From assembly GCF_916619195.1 (NCBI RefSeq), contig NZ_CAKAKL010000001.1:62001-126000 (forward strand): DNA of 64,000 bases, given 5' to 3'. The translations under genes were made by a program, and so were the position numbers. Shown piece after piece: positions 28,422-37,329 of this stretch (position 1 is its first letter; each line of letters begins with the position of its first letter). Below the pieces are notes generated by a model. It saw only the letters and a list, made by a program, of their open reading frames with translations, ran no database searches and was not told the DNA's origin. Source of the stretch: Inquilinus sp. Marseille-Q2685. GTDB lineage: Bacteria > Pseudomonadota > Alphaproteobacteria > DSM-16000 > Inquilinaceae.

Positions 28422-28970
28422 TCAAAGCGGGTCGGCTTCGTGGCCGTGCGCTTGGACGATATCGGGCATCCGGCCCGACAGGATGGCGATCCGCTTGATC
28501 AGCTCCGACAGTCCCTGGAGCGCCAGCAGGATGAAGCCGGCCGGGATCAGGGCCCAGACCGGCCAGCGGATCAGGCCGTTGGCGTTGCCGGACATCTCGC
28601 CGCTGGCGAATTTGTCCACCACGATCGGCCAGGAATACAGGATGGCGACGATGCAGAAGGGCAGCAGGAAGAACAGGGTGCCGAAGATCTCGATCCAGAT
28701 CTGGGTGCGGCGCGAGCAGCGGCCGTAGATGATGTCGACCTTGACGTGCTCGCCCCGCAGCAGGGTGTAGCCCGCCGCCAGCAGGAAGACGGCGGAGAAC
28801 AGGTACCATTGCAGCTCCAGCCAGGCGTTGGAGCTGAGCGAGAAGGCCTTCCGCAGGATGGCGTTGCCGGCGCTGACCAGGATCGCGACCAGGACGAGCC
28901 AGGATACGGTTCGTCCGACCCAGCCGTTGACAGCGTCGATGACGCGGCTGGCACCCAGCAAAGCCCCCAT
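28422..28970 (-). CDS. dctQ: TRAP transporter small permease (DctQ family)
   Basis: A 182-residue protein with four predicted membrane helices. The family features GEHVKVDIIYGR after helix 2 and WLELQWYLFSAVFLLAAGYTL are present. It forms the membrane complex with DctM. It starts at 28970 with a minus-strand GGGGAGG a few bases upstream. It is the first gene of the dctQ-dctM pair. Confidence 0.92.
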   Translation of the reverse strand: MGALLGASRVIDAVNGWVGRTVSWLVLVAILVSAGNAILRKAFSLSSNAWLELQWYLFSAVFLLAAGYTLLRGEHVKVDIIYGRCSRRTQIWIEIFGTLFFLLPFCIVAILYSWPIVVDKFASGEMSGNANGLIRWPVWALIPAGFILLALQGLSELIKRIAILSGRMPDIVQAHGHEADPL

Positions 28971-29135
28971 CTGACCTCCCCGTTCCTGGTCGCTTCAGCG
29001 CCGTTGATTGGATCGATGCAATTCGCTGCTGCGAAATATCAGCTTTCGCGAGCGATACCAACCGGCGATTGGCGTCGAAAGCGCCTCAGGCGGGATCGAC
29101 AGCGGCTTTTGCTGCGTCGCGGGGACGGCGGTGGT

Positions 29136-29870
29136 TCACCCGGCCGGATCGAGCGTGGTCCAGCCGTTGTCGGTGAGGGCCTCCAGCGGCCGGAAGCGGG
29201 CCTTGTAGGCCATCTTGTGGCTCTGCGCGATCCAGTAGCCGAGATAGACGTGGTCGAGGCCGTTCTCGCGCGCCTGCTCGATCAGCGCCAGGATCACATA
29301 GGTGCCGAGGCTGCGCTGCGGCACGTCGGGATCGTAGAAGCTGTAGACGGCGGACAGCCCGTCCTCCAGCACGTCGACCAGGGCCGCCCCGCGCAGGGTG
29401 CCGGCCGGGTCGCGGAACTCGATCACCGTGGCGCTGCCGCTGCCTTCCTCGATCATGCTGCCGTAATCGGCCCGCGACATCCGCGCCATGTCGCTGTCGC
29501 CGTGCCGGTGCCGCTGGTAGCGCAGGAACAGGGCGAACTGCTCGTCGGTTCCGACCGGCAGCACCGGCCGGCGGCTGAGGTCGAGATTGGCGGCCCAGGC
29601 CCGGCGCATGCTGCGGCCGGGGGCGAAGCGCGCCACCGGGATGCGCACCGGCACGCAGGCGCGGCAGCCGGGGCAGACCGGCCGGTAGACGATGTCGTGG
29701 CTGCGCCGGAACCCGGCCTGCGACAGGGTGGTGTTCAGCGCCTTGGCGTCGCCGCCGTTCAGCCGGGTGAACAGCTTGCGTTCGACACGGCCGGAGATGT
29801 AGGGACAGGGCAGGGGGCCCGACCTGTAGAAATGCTGCAGACGACCAAGCGTGCCGTCGATGACGGACAT
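29136..29870 (-). CDS. bpt: Aspartate/glutamate leucyltransferase (Bpt; arginyltransferase-type)
   Basis: A 244-residue protein of the bacterial Ate1-like family. The N-terminal cysteine cluster (CPYISGR and CPGCRACVPVRI) and the aminoacyl-transferase signatures RYQRHRHGDSDM, SVYSFYDPD and YLGYWI are present. It adds leucine to N-terminal Asp or Glu, feeding the N-degron pathway via ClpS/ClpAP. I chose ATG 29870, preceded by AGGAG at good spacing; ATG at 29909 is in frame but lacks a ribosome-binding site. Confidence 0.93.
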   Translation of the reverse strand: MSVIDGTLGRLQHFYRSGPLPCPYISGRVERKLFTRLNGGDAKALNTTLSQAGFRRSHDIVYRPVCPGCRACVPVRIPVARFAPGRSMRRAWAANLDLSRRPVLPVGTDEQFALFLRYQRHRHGDSDMARMSRADYGSMIEEGSGSATVIEFRDPAGTLRGAALVDVLEDGLSAVYSFYDPDVPQRSLGTYVILALIEQARENGLDHVYLGYWIAQSHKMAYKARFRPLEALTDNGWTTLDPAG

Positions 29871-29993
29871 CAAGGGCTCCTGGGTCGGGGCGCCAACCTC
29901 ATGCCCCATACTGCACCACAGTGCCGGACGGTCGGCAAGCGACTCGGATAGCGGCTGCCCCAGCAGGCTATGCGGGCGGAATCCACCGCGGCG

Positions 29994-30482
29994 TCATGTC
30001 AGTCGCAGGATTTCGTCCACGGTCGCGGCGACCGGCCGGCGGGTGTCGATCTCGTGATGGGCGGAGTCGCGCAGCAGCGGCTCGACCGTCGCCACCAGCT
30101 CGACCACCCTGCGCCGCTCCTCCGCGGTGTGGCCGTAGCCGTCCGGGCCGCGGGCCGCGAGCCGTTCCAGCAGCGTCGCGACGGGGGCGGAGAGCAGGAT
30201 CACGACGTCGATCAGGGGCTGGAACCGGCCCTGGGTCTCGCAGGTGCCGCTGACGAACAGCGGCCTGTCGCGCGGCGCGGTCAGCAGGGCGCGGACGCGA
30301 TCCTCCCGCCAGACCCAGTCCTTCCCTTCGCCCGGGGTCAAGGTGTCGGCGGGATCCGCATCGACCCATTCCGACCATTCCGGCGTGTCGAGGTCGCGGG
30401 CGTCATGCCCCCGCGCCGCCAGCTCGCGGATCACGGCGGATTTCCCGGTCCCGGACATGCCGGTGATCAGCACGCGTTTCAT
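29994..30482 (-). CDS. P-loop nucleotide kinase-like protein
   Basis: A 162-residue small P-loop NTPase. Walker A is GMSGTGKSAV at the N-terminus, with an acidic D-L-D pair (RDLDTPEWSEW) where kinases of the adenylate/shikimate type bind substrate. A later hydrophobic strand VVILLSAP and basic helix (LLERLAARGPDGYG) fit the kinase lid. The substrate is unknown. It stands alone between bpt and an unknown gene, and could be a gluconate, shikimate or nucleoside kinase relative. Confidence 0.75.
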   Translation of the reverse strand: MKRVLITGMSGTGKSAVIRELAARGHDARDLDTPEWSEWVDADPADTLTPGEGKDWVWREDRVRALLTAPRDRPLFVSGTCETQGRFQPLIDVVILLSAPVATLLERLAARGPDGYGHTAEERRRVVELVATVEPLLRDSAHHEIDTRRPVAATVDEILRLT

Positions 30483-30549
30483 GCCCTCTCCATCCCGAAT
30501 CGATTCGTCCCTGTAGTATTACCATGCGATCTCGTTCACGGTATGTTCC

Positions 30550-31158
30550 ATGGACAAGGCGCAGACCGATCGGAAGCCGGAGGGCCCGCCCACTCCCCAG
30601 GAGGAGCGGGCGGCGCGGCGTTTGCGCGTGCTCGACCGGCTGGTCGAGATCGGCCTGGAGATCGCCGAGGCCACCCGCACCGAAGCGGTCGAGGCGCCGC
30701 AGCCCGGCGTCGACTACTGCCAGAGATTCGCCGTCGTCGCCCGCGCGGTGCGGCTGACCGTGCTACTGGAGGAGAAGCTGTCCCGGCCGGATGCCGAGGC
30801 GGAGGCGCGGCTGGCGAGGCTGTCGGTCAAGGATTGGCACCGCCACCGGGTGAAGCTGGCCGTGGCCGCGGCGATCCGGGAGGAAACCGGGACCTCGGAG
30901 GAGACCCACCGCCGCTGCGCCGAGACGCTGGAGCGGCTGGAGCAGCCGGAGCTGGCGGAGATGATCGACCGCTGGCCGGCGGAGATCGTGGTGGCGCGGC
31001 TGTGCCGGATGTTCGGGCTGCCGCCGAAGGTGGAGCGCTGGCTGGACGACGCCGACAACCTGCTGGAGGACGAGGAGCCCCCGCCGGAGGACCTGCTCGG
31101 GATGCCGCCCGGCAAGCGTCCCGACGCCCGCCGCCGCAGGCCACCGGACACGGGGTGA
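30550..31158 (+). CDS. Hypothetical protein, charged and helical
   Basis: A 202-residue soluble protein that I do not recognise. It is mostly alpha-helical and rich in arginine and glutamate, with an opening region RAARRLRVLDRLVEIGLEIAEATR, a central REETGTSEETHRRCAETL, and a proline/arginine-rich tail (PPPEDLLGMPPGKRPDARRRR). No transmembrane segment or catalytic motif was seen. Codon use matches the neighbours. It is divergent from the P-loop gene and followed by a palindromic repeat. Confidence 0.7.
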   Translation: MDKAQTDRKPEGPPTPQEERAARRLRVLDRLVEIGLEIAEATRTEAVEAPQPGVDYCQRFAVVARAVRLTVLLEEKLSRPDAEAEARLARLSVKDWHRHRVKLAVAAAIREETGTSEETHRRCAETLERLEQPELAEMIDRWPAEIVVARLCRMFGLPPKVERWLDDADNLLEDEEPPPEDLLGMPPGKRPDARRRRPPDTG

Positions 31159-31180
31159 CAATCTTCTCCTCCGAAGGAAC

Positions 31181-31265
31181 CGTCATTGCGCGGAGACGAA
31201 GCCGACGAAGCAATTCGGAGGCCACGCCGCGCAGCCCTGGATGCTTCGCTGCGCCCGCAATGACG
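31181..31265. repeat. Nested palindromic repeat, copy 4
   Basis: Outer arms CGTCATTGCG and CGCAATGACG are perfectly complementary. The inner arms are decayed relative to copy 1, but the core GACGAAGCCGACGAAGCAAT is nearly identical to it. It sits between converging genes. Confidence 0.8.
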
Positions 31266-31393
31266 GTCTTTGGGCTGAGCCACGCTTCTTTGCCTCTCTC
31301 GCTTACGGGAGAGGTCGAAGGCGCTTGCGCCTCCGGGTGAGGGGAGTTTCGTCGAGGCCGGGAGCTGTCCTTACCGGGATTCGTGCAGCCCCT

Positions 31394-32626
31394 TCACGCC
31401 CCGACGTCGCTCAGCAGCGTGGCCGGGTAGCCGGATTCCATCAGCTTGCCGATGATGACGTCGACATGGGAGCGGTCACGGGTCTCGACCACCACGTCGA
31501 TGTCGGCCCGCTTCACCGGGATCTGGAAGAACAGGCGCTGATGATAGGTCTCGATGATGTTGCCGCCGGTGGCGCCGATGATGCCGGCGATGGTGCTCAG
31601 CACGCCCGGCACGTCCTCGATCTCGATGCGCAGCCGGGCGATCTGGCCGTTGCGCACCAGGCCGCGCATCAGGATCGAGGCCAGGATGCGCGGGTCGATG
31701 TTGCCGCCGCAGACGACGACGCCCACCTTGCGCCCGGCGAAGCGCTCCGGATTCGCCAGGATGCCGGCGATGCCGGCGGCGCCGGCGCCTTCGGCCACCA
31801 GCTTCTGCTGCGTCATCAGCTGGTGCACGCCCTGCTCCAGCACCGTCTCCTCGACCGTGACGATGTCGTCGACGAGGTCGGCGATGATCTGCCGGGTCAG
31901 CACGCCGGGGCTCTTCACCGCGATGCCCTCGGCGATGGTGGCGCCGCCATAGACGCCGGTGCGGCCGGCGACGGCATCGCTCATCGAGGCGTAGAGCGCG
32001 GCCTCGACGCCGGTGATCCGGATCGACGGGTTGATCGCCCGGGCGGCGATGGCGATGCCGGAGATCAGCCCGCCGCCGCCGATCGGCACCACCAGGTCGT
32101 CCAGCTCCGGCACGTCGGCCAGGATCTCCAGCCCGGCCGTGCCCTGGCCGGCGATGATGTGCGGGTCGTCATAGGGGTGGATCAGGGTCAGCCCCTCGGA
32201 ATCCACCAGCTTGCGGGCATGGCCCATGCTGTCGTCGAGGGTCTGGCCCACCAGCACCACCTTGGCGCCGTAGCCCTCGGTCTTCGCCACCTTGGTGAAG
32301 GGGGTGAAGGTCGGCATCACGATGGTCGAGGGGATGCCGAGGCGGGTGGCGTGATAGGCGACGCCCTGGGCGTGGTTGCCGGCCGACATGGCGACCACGC
32401 CGCGCTTGCGCTCCGCCTTGCCGAGCGAGCGCAGCTTGTTGTAGGCGCCGCGGTCCTTGAACGACCCGGTGCGCTGCAGCGTCTCCAGCTTCAGGAACAG
32501 CTCGCAGCCGAGGATGCCGGACAGCTGGGGGGCCGGGATGATCGGCGTCCGGGCCACCTGGCCCTCCAGGGCCTCGGCGGCGGCGCGGATGTCGTCGATG
32601 GTGACCGGCAGCGGGGCAGAGCTCAT
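31394..32626 (-). CDS. ilvA: Threonine ammonia-lyase with C-terminal ACT domain
   Basis: A 410-residue PLP enzyme. The PLP lysine is in TGSFKDRGAYN, the substrate loop in MSAGNHAQG, and the phosphate loop in IGGGGLISG. The last 80 residues form one ACT domain (RIEIEDVPGVLSTIAGIIGA). It converts threonine to 2-oxobutyrate, either for isoleucine synthesis or catabolism; the single ACT domain is of the kind found in short IlvA/TdcB-like enzymes. The penicillin-acylase homologue lies 13 bases upstream on the same strand, suggesting one transcript. Confidence 0.92.
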   Translation of the reverse strand: MSSAPLPVTIDDIRAAAEALEGQVARTPIIPAPQLSGILGCELFLKLETLQRTGSFKDRGAYNKLRSLGKAERKRGVVAMSAGNHAQGVAYHATRLGIPSTIVMPTFTPFTKVAKTEGYGAKVVLVGQTLDDSMGHARKLVDSEGLTLIHPYDDPHIIAGQGTAGLEILADVPELDDLVVPIGGGGLISGIAIAARAINPSIRITGVEAALYASMSDAVAGRTGVYGGATIAEGIAVKSPGVLTRQIIADLVDDIVTVEETVLEQGVHQLMTQQKLVAEGAGAAGIAGILANPERFAGRKVGVVVCGGNIDPRILASILMRGLVRNGQIARLRIEIEDVPGVLSTIAGIIGATGGNIIETYHQRLFFQIPVKRADIDVVVETRDRSHVDVIIGKLMESGYPATLLSDVGA

Positions 32627-32639
32627 CTGGATGGTCCGG

Positions 32640-35015
32640 TTATGGGCGCGGCTGCAGGGTCGTCAGGGACGCCCCGGCGGCGGCGAGATCAGCCTCGCCA
32701 CCGGACAACGTCAAGTATCTTCCGTCTCGCCAATCCGCGACCAGGTCCCCCCAATGCGGCGACAGCGGATTGCCGGACTGGCCGGTGGCGATCATGAAGC
32801 GCGAGCGGCTGCGGTCGGCCAGGTCGTAGACGGCCCGGTAGCCGGCGCCATGCAGGTCGGCATAGGGCGCTTCCGGATCGGTGATCGTGGTGGCGCCGCG
32901 GTTCAGGGTGTAGGGGCCGCCGTCGGTCTGGACCGCCAGCGAGATCAGGCCGCCGATCACCGGCACGCGCGACAGCACCTGGGCGCTCAGCGGCGCGATG
33001 TGCTCGGCGCCCCAGTGCCACGTCGTCATGTCGGCGCCGTGGCGATGCGCCAGCGCGTCCAGCGCCTCGCCCAGCGTCTGGTGCAGCAGCGCCTTGCAGT
33101 CGGCCGGTGGGGCCTCGGCGTCGCCGCACCAGGACGGGTCGCGGGTCAGGATGGTGGCCAGGATCGACGGATGCAGCCCGAAATAGTCCTCGGCCAACGG
33201 CCCCAGCGGCGGGTCGAACACGGCATGGGCGAAGCGCCGCAGCCATTCCATGTAGACCAGCGGCTCCGGCCGGTCGCGGTCCATCCGCAGGTCCCAGCCG
33301 CGCAGCAGCGCCAGGGCCTTGGCCATGCGGTCGTCCGCCGGATCGATGGCGGTCATCAGCGGCAGCAGCTCCCGCGCCTCGGTGGTCAGCGTATCGGCCT
33401 GCATCGCCAGGCTGCGCTCGACCGTGTTCGGCCCGTCGGCATTCAGCAGCTCGGCGATCCGGCGGGCGCGGTAGGGTTCGTCGTAGCCGTCGCCGAGGTA
33501 ATGGGGATAGCCCGGCCCGACCGGGGCGTTGTTGGCGTTGGCGATGGCGCCGCCGGGCGGGTTCAGGGCGCGGGGCAGGGCCTCGAACGGGATGGTGCCG
33601 GTCCAGTCCTGGGCGCCCGAGGCGCCGTCCGCCGGCAGCTCGCCGCGGCCGGAGCGGCGGACCGGAATGGCCCCCGGGACCAGGAAGCCGATATCGCCGT
33701 CGGCATCGGCATAGGCGACGTTCTGGATCGGGGTGCGGTACAGCCGCATCGCCGCCAGGAACTCCTGCCAGTTGCCGGCCCGGTTCAGCTGATAGATCGC
33801 CTGGGCCGAGGTGTCGCCGGGGGCGAGGGCGGTGAAGGCGAGGGCGGCGACCTTGCCGTCGCCGGCCAGCTTGGCCATTCCGGGATCGAGGTCGGACAGC
33901 ACCGGGCCGTGCCGGGTGCTGCGGATGGTCAGCGTCACCGGGTCGCCGCCGGACACGGCGATGGTCTCGGTCCGGGTCTCGAAGGCGGCGCTGCCCTCCG
34001 GCGTCCGGTAGCGGCCCGGGTCGGCCGGGTCGACCGTCTCCAGGAACAGGTCCTGCACATCCGCGCCGGTGGTGGTGAAGCCCCAGGCGATCCGCCGGTT
34101 CTGGCCCAGCAGGGTCAGCGGCACGCCGGGCACGGTGGCGCCGGCGACCGACAGGGTCGGCGTCTCGATCCGCGCCAGGTACCACAGGATCGGCGCGCTC
34201 AGCCCCAGATGCGGGTCGTTGGCCAGGATCGGGGCGCCGGTGTCGGTGCGGCTGGGCCCGACCGCCCATTCGTTCGACGCGGTGCGGGGGCCCAGCGGCG
34301 GCGGCAGCGCCCCGGCCAGCGCCGCCAGCATCGGTGTGGCCCGGTCGAGGGCGGACAAGGTGGCCGGCGGCAGCGCGCCCATATCCGGGAACAGCGTGCG
34401 GGCGCGCTCCGGCCCCAGCCGCGCGATCACCTGGGCGCGCAGGATCTCGTCGCGGTAGTTGGCCGACAGCTGCAGCGCCATCAGCTTGCTCCAGACCAGC
34501 GTGTCGGCCGGCCGCCACGGCTCCGGCCGGGTGCGCAGCAGGGTGAACTCGGGCGGCAGCGCGCCGGGGTGGCCGTCGATCCAGGCATTGACCCCGTCGG
34601 CGTAGCGGTCGAGGGCCGACCGCGTCTCCGGCGACAGGGCGGCGAGATCGGCTTCGGCCAGGCGGTAGATGCCCAGCGTCCGCATGAACTTGTCCATCCT
34701 CAGCCCGGCCTCGCCGACCAACTCGGCCAGCCGGCCGGCGCCGACCCGGCGCTGCAGCTCCATCTGCCACAGCCGGTCCTGCGCATGCAGCCAGCCGAGG
34801 GCGAAATAGGCGTCGCCGTCGCTCTGTGCGAAGATCGTCGGCACGCCGTGGCTGTCGCGGTAGATCCGGACCGGGGCCGAGAGGCCGTCGAGCGCGACCG
34901 TGCCCGATTCGGCGGGCACCCCGGTGCGCAGCCACCACAGGCCGGCGCCGGCCAGCACCACGAGCAGCAGCAGGAGGCAGGCCAGCGCGATCGCGCCGCG
35001 GCGAAGCCATTTCAT
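32640..35015 (-). CDS. Penicillin acylase family amidohydrolase (Ntn hydrolase)
   Basis: A 791-residue precursor. One N-terminal hydrophobic segment (about residues 7-28) acts as a signal or anchor. The A-chain contains VRIYRDSHGVPTIFA and ALGWLHAQDRLWQMELQRR. The autocatalytic cleavage site and serine nucleophile are in RTASNEWAVG near residue 248, which becomes the N-terminus of the B chain; the downstream asparagine is in NANNAPVG. Members hydrolyse acyl-homoserine lactones, penicillin side chains or other amides in the periplasm. The true substrate is unknown. It is upstream of ilvA. Confidence 0.9.
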   Translation of the reverse strand: MKWLRRGAIALACLLLLLVVLAGAGLWWLRTGVPAESGTVALDGLSAPVRIYRDSHGVPTIFAQSDGDAYFALGWLHAQDRLWQMELQRRVGAGRLAELVGEAGLRMDKFMRTLGIYRLAEADLAALSPETRSALDRYADGVNAWIDGHPGALPPEFTLLRTRPEPWRPADTLVWSKLMALQLSANYRDEILRAQVIARLGPERARTLFPDMGALPPATLSALDRATPMLAALAGALPPPLGPRTASNEWAVGPSRTDTGAPILANDPHLGLSAPILWYLARIETPTLSVAGATVPGVPLTLLGQNRRIAWGFTTTGADVQDLFLETVDPADPGRYRTPEGSAAFETRTETIAVSGGDPVTLTIRSTRHGPVLSDLDPGMAKLAGDGKVAALAFTALAPGDTSAQAIYQLNRAGNWQEFLAAMRLYRTPIQNVAYADADGDIGFLVPGAIPVRRSGRGELPADGASGAQDWTGTIPFEALPRALNPPGGAIANANNAPVGPGYPHYLGDGYDEPYRARRIAELLNADGPNTVERSLAMQADTLTTEARELLPLMTAIDPADDRMAKALALLRGWDLRMDRDRPEPLVYMEWLRRFAHAVFDPPLGPLAEDYFGLHPSILATILTRDPSWCGDAEAPPADCKALLHQTLGEALDALAHRHGADMTTWHWGAEHIAPLSAQVLSRVPVIGGLISLAVQTDGGPYTLNRGATTITDPEAPYADLHGAGYRAVYDLADRSRSRFMIATGQSGNPLSPHWGDLVADWRDGRYLTLSGGEADLAAAGASLTTLQPRP

Positions 35016-35232
35016 CGGTCGTGTCTCCGTGCCGCCCGGATCGGTCGCGGCGGTGCCGTGTTATAATAATCTGTCCGATTCGATGCGAGGCGCCATGGGG
35101 GCGCAGGGGCGACCCGCGGTACCCGGTGCGCTTCGATCTATTTTCGCGGGGGGCTAGCCAAGCGGCCGTCGCTCACCAGATGATGCAGACGTGCCGCGCG
35201 TCCGGCGGCGGCCCAGCAGGAGCGGAGCTTCG

Positions 35233-36384
35233 ATGGAGTCCTTCGCCGACGCCCTTGCCATGGTCACCGCCCTCCGCCCGGAGGAACCGGTCTATTGCCT
35301 GCGGCCCCGGGTGCTGCGGGAGACGGCGGCCGAGTTCCGGCGCCAGTTCCCCGGCACGGTGATGTACGCTGTCAAGTGCAACGACCATCCGGCGGTGCTG
35401 GCCGGGCTGCACGCCGGCGGCCTGCGCCATTTCGACGTCGCCTCGCTCAGCGAGATCGAGGCCGCGGCGGCGCTGCCGGAGACGGTGTCGCACTACATGC
35501 ATCCGGTGAAGAACCGCCAGGCGGTCGAGCTGGCCTATCGCCGCTACGGCATCCGCACCTTCTGCCTCGACCATGAGGAGGAGCTGGACAAGATCCTCGC
35601 GGCCACCGGCGGCGCACGCGACCTGACCCTGGTGCTGCGGGTCGACATGCCCCGCTTCGATTCGGTCTGCGACCTCAGCGGCAAGTTCGGCACCGAGGTC
35701 GAGGCCGCGCCGGAGCTGCTGCGCCGCATCGCCGCCACCGGCAACCGTGCCGGGCTGACCTTCCATGTCGGCTCGCAATGCCTCGACCCGGGCGCCTATG
35801 AGAGCGCGCTGACGATCTGCGCCGGCATCCTCGCCCGGGCCGGGGTGGCCGTGCCGGTGATCGATGTCGGCGGCGGCTTCCCCGCCGCCTATGTCGGCAC
35901 CGAGGCGCCGCCGCTCTCCGCCTTCGTCGCCGCGATCCGCGCCGGCCTGGCCCGGCTGCCAGCTGACCCCGGCCGCGCCGTGTTCTGCGAGCCGGGGAGG
36001 GCGCTGGTGGCGGAGGCCTGCTCGCTGGTGGTGAAGGTCGAGTTCCGGCGCGGCCACCGCCTGTACCTGAACGACGGCGCCTATGGCAGCCTGGCCGACA
36101 TGAAGCTGTTCCGCACCGTCTATCCGGTCCGCCTGCTGCGGCCGGGCGGCGCCGGCGGCCGGCTGGCCAGCTTCGCCCTGTTCGGCCCGACCTGCGACAG
36201 TTACGACAGCCTGCCCGGAACCTCGCCGCTGCCCGAGGATGTGCGCGAGGGCGACTGGATCGAGTTCGGCCAGATCGGCGCCTATTCCAACGTGCTGCAG
36301 ACCCGGTTCAACGGCTTCGAGGCCCGGCGCTTCGTCCAGGTCGAGGACGGCGCGCTGCGTCCCGCCAGCGCCCGGGCGGCTTGA
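35233..36384 (+). CDS. Type III PLP decarboxylase (ornithine/diaminopimelate decarboxylase-like)
   Basis: A 383-residue alanine-racemase-fold decarboxylase. The PLP lysine is in VMYAVKCNDHP, the phosphate-binding glycine run is DVGGGFP, the second PLP contact is CEPGRALVAE, and the partner-chain catalytic cysteine is in GPTCDSYD. This set fits ornithine decarboxylase-type enzymes, which make putrescine; lysine or diaminopimelate are alternatives. The start is ATG 35233 with GGAG upstream. An alpha/beta hydrolase starts one base after its stop, so they probably share a transcript. Confidence 0.9.
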   Translation: MESFADALAMVTALRPEEPVYCLRPRVLRETAAEFRRQFPGTVMYAVKCNDHPAVLAGLHAGGLRHFDVASLSEIEAAAALPETVSHYMHPVKNRQAVELAYRRYGIRTFCLDHEEELDKILAATGGARDLTLVLRVDMPRFDSVCDLSGKFGTEVEAAPELLRRIAATGNRAGLTFHVGSQCLDPGAYESALTICAGILARAGVAVPVIDVGGGFPAAYVGTEAPPLSAFVAAIRAGLARLPADPGRAVFCEPGRALVAEACSLVVKVEFRRGHRLYLNDGAYGSLADMKLFRTVYPVRLLRPGGAGGRLASFALFGPTCDSYDSLPGTSPLPEDVREGDWIEFGQIGAYSNVLQTRFNGFEARRFVQVEDGALRPASARAA

Positions 36385-36385
36385 G

Positions 36386-37234
36386 ATGGAGGCGGTCGAA
36401 CATCGGTTCCTCGGGCTCGGCCTCGGCGGCTTCCATCGCCTGACCTATGTCTCCTGGGGCTCGGACCGGTCGCGCCCGCCGGTGCTATGCGTGCACGGGC
36501 TGACCCGCAACGGCCGCGACTTCGACATGCTCGCGGCCGACCTGGCCTGGTCCGGCCGCAGCGTGGTCTGTCCGGACGTGGTCGGCCGCGGCCGCAGCGG
36601 CTGGCTCGCCAACCCGGCCCTCTACGGCTATCCGCAATACCTCGCCGACGCGGCGGCGCTGATCGCCCGGCTCGATGCGGCGGAGGTCGACTGGGTCGGC
36701 ACCTCGATGGGCGGGCTGATCGGCATGATGCTGGCCGCCCAGCCGAACACGCCGATCCGGCGGCTGGTCCTGAACGATGTCGGTCCCTTCATCCCGCAGG
36801 CGGCGCTGCTGCGAATCGGGTCCTATGTCGGGCAGGATCCGGCCTTCGCCGATCTCGGCGAGCTCGAGGCCTATCTGCGGCGGGTGCACGCGCCCTTCGG
36901 ACCGCTGACCGACGGGCAGTGGCGGCACTTGGCCGAACACAGCGCCCGGCGGCGGCAGGACGGCACGCTCGGCCTGGCCTATGATCCCGGCATCGCCGCC
37001 GCCTTCGCCGGACCAATCGCCGATGTCGACCTGTGGATGGTCTGGGACCAGATCCGCTGCCCGGTGCTGGTGGTTCGCGGCGCCGAGTCCGACCTGCTGA
37101 CCGCGGCGACGGCCGAGCGCATGGCCGCGCGGCCCGGCACCACGCTGCTTACCATCCCGGGCTGCGGCCACGCCCCGGCGCTGATGGCGCCGGACCAGAC
37201 CGGCCCGATCCGCGACTGGCTGGCGGCCGGCTGA
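36386..37234 (+). CDS. Alpha/beta hydrolase
   Basis: A 282-residue alpha/beta-fold hydrolase. The oxyanion-hole motif is VLCVHGLTRNGRDFD, the nucleophile elbow is VGTSMGGLIG, and the catalytic histidine is in IPGCGHAPAL. The acidic member is probably in VVRGAESDLL. The substrate is unknown. It immediately follows the ornithine-decarboxylase-like gene (one-base gap), suggesting coupled function in polyamine or ester metabolism. Confidence 0.88.
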   Translation: MEAVEHRFLGLGLGGFHRLTYVSWGSDRSRPPVLCVHGLTRNGRDFDMLAADLAWSGRSVVCPDVVGRGRSGWLANPALYGYPQYLADAAALIARLDAAEVDWVGTSMGGLIGMMLAAQPNTPIRRLVLNDVGPFIPQAALLRIGSYVGQDPAFADLGELEAYLRRVHAPFGPLTDGQWRHLAEHSARRRQDGTLGLAYDPGIAAAFAGPIADVDLWMVWDQIRCPVLVVRGAESDLLTAATAERMAARPGTTLLTIPGCGHAPALMAPDQTGPIRDWLAAG

Positions 37235-37329
37235 GGCAGCACCGTCGCGGTTCTGCTTGACTGTTTGTTCTCTCTTTGTTCTAATTCGGCATGGCCAGTG
37301 CCGTTGCCAGGATCCCGCCGTCGCGGGAG

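Noticed and set aside
35130-35210. tRNA-like start (GGGGGCTAGCCAAGCGG)
   Set aside because: No matching acceptor stem, anticodon arm or T-loop could be found.
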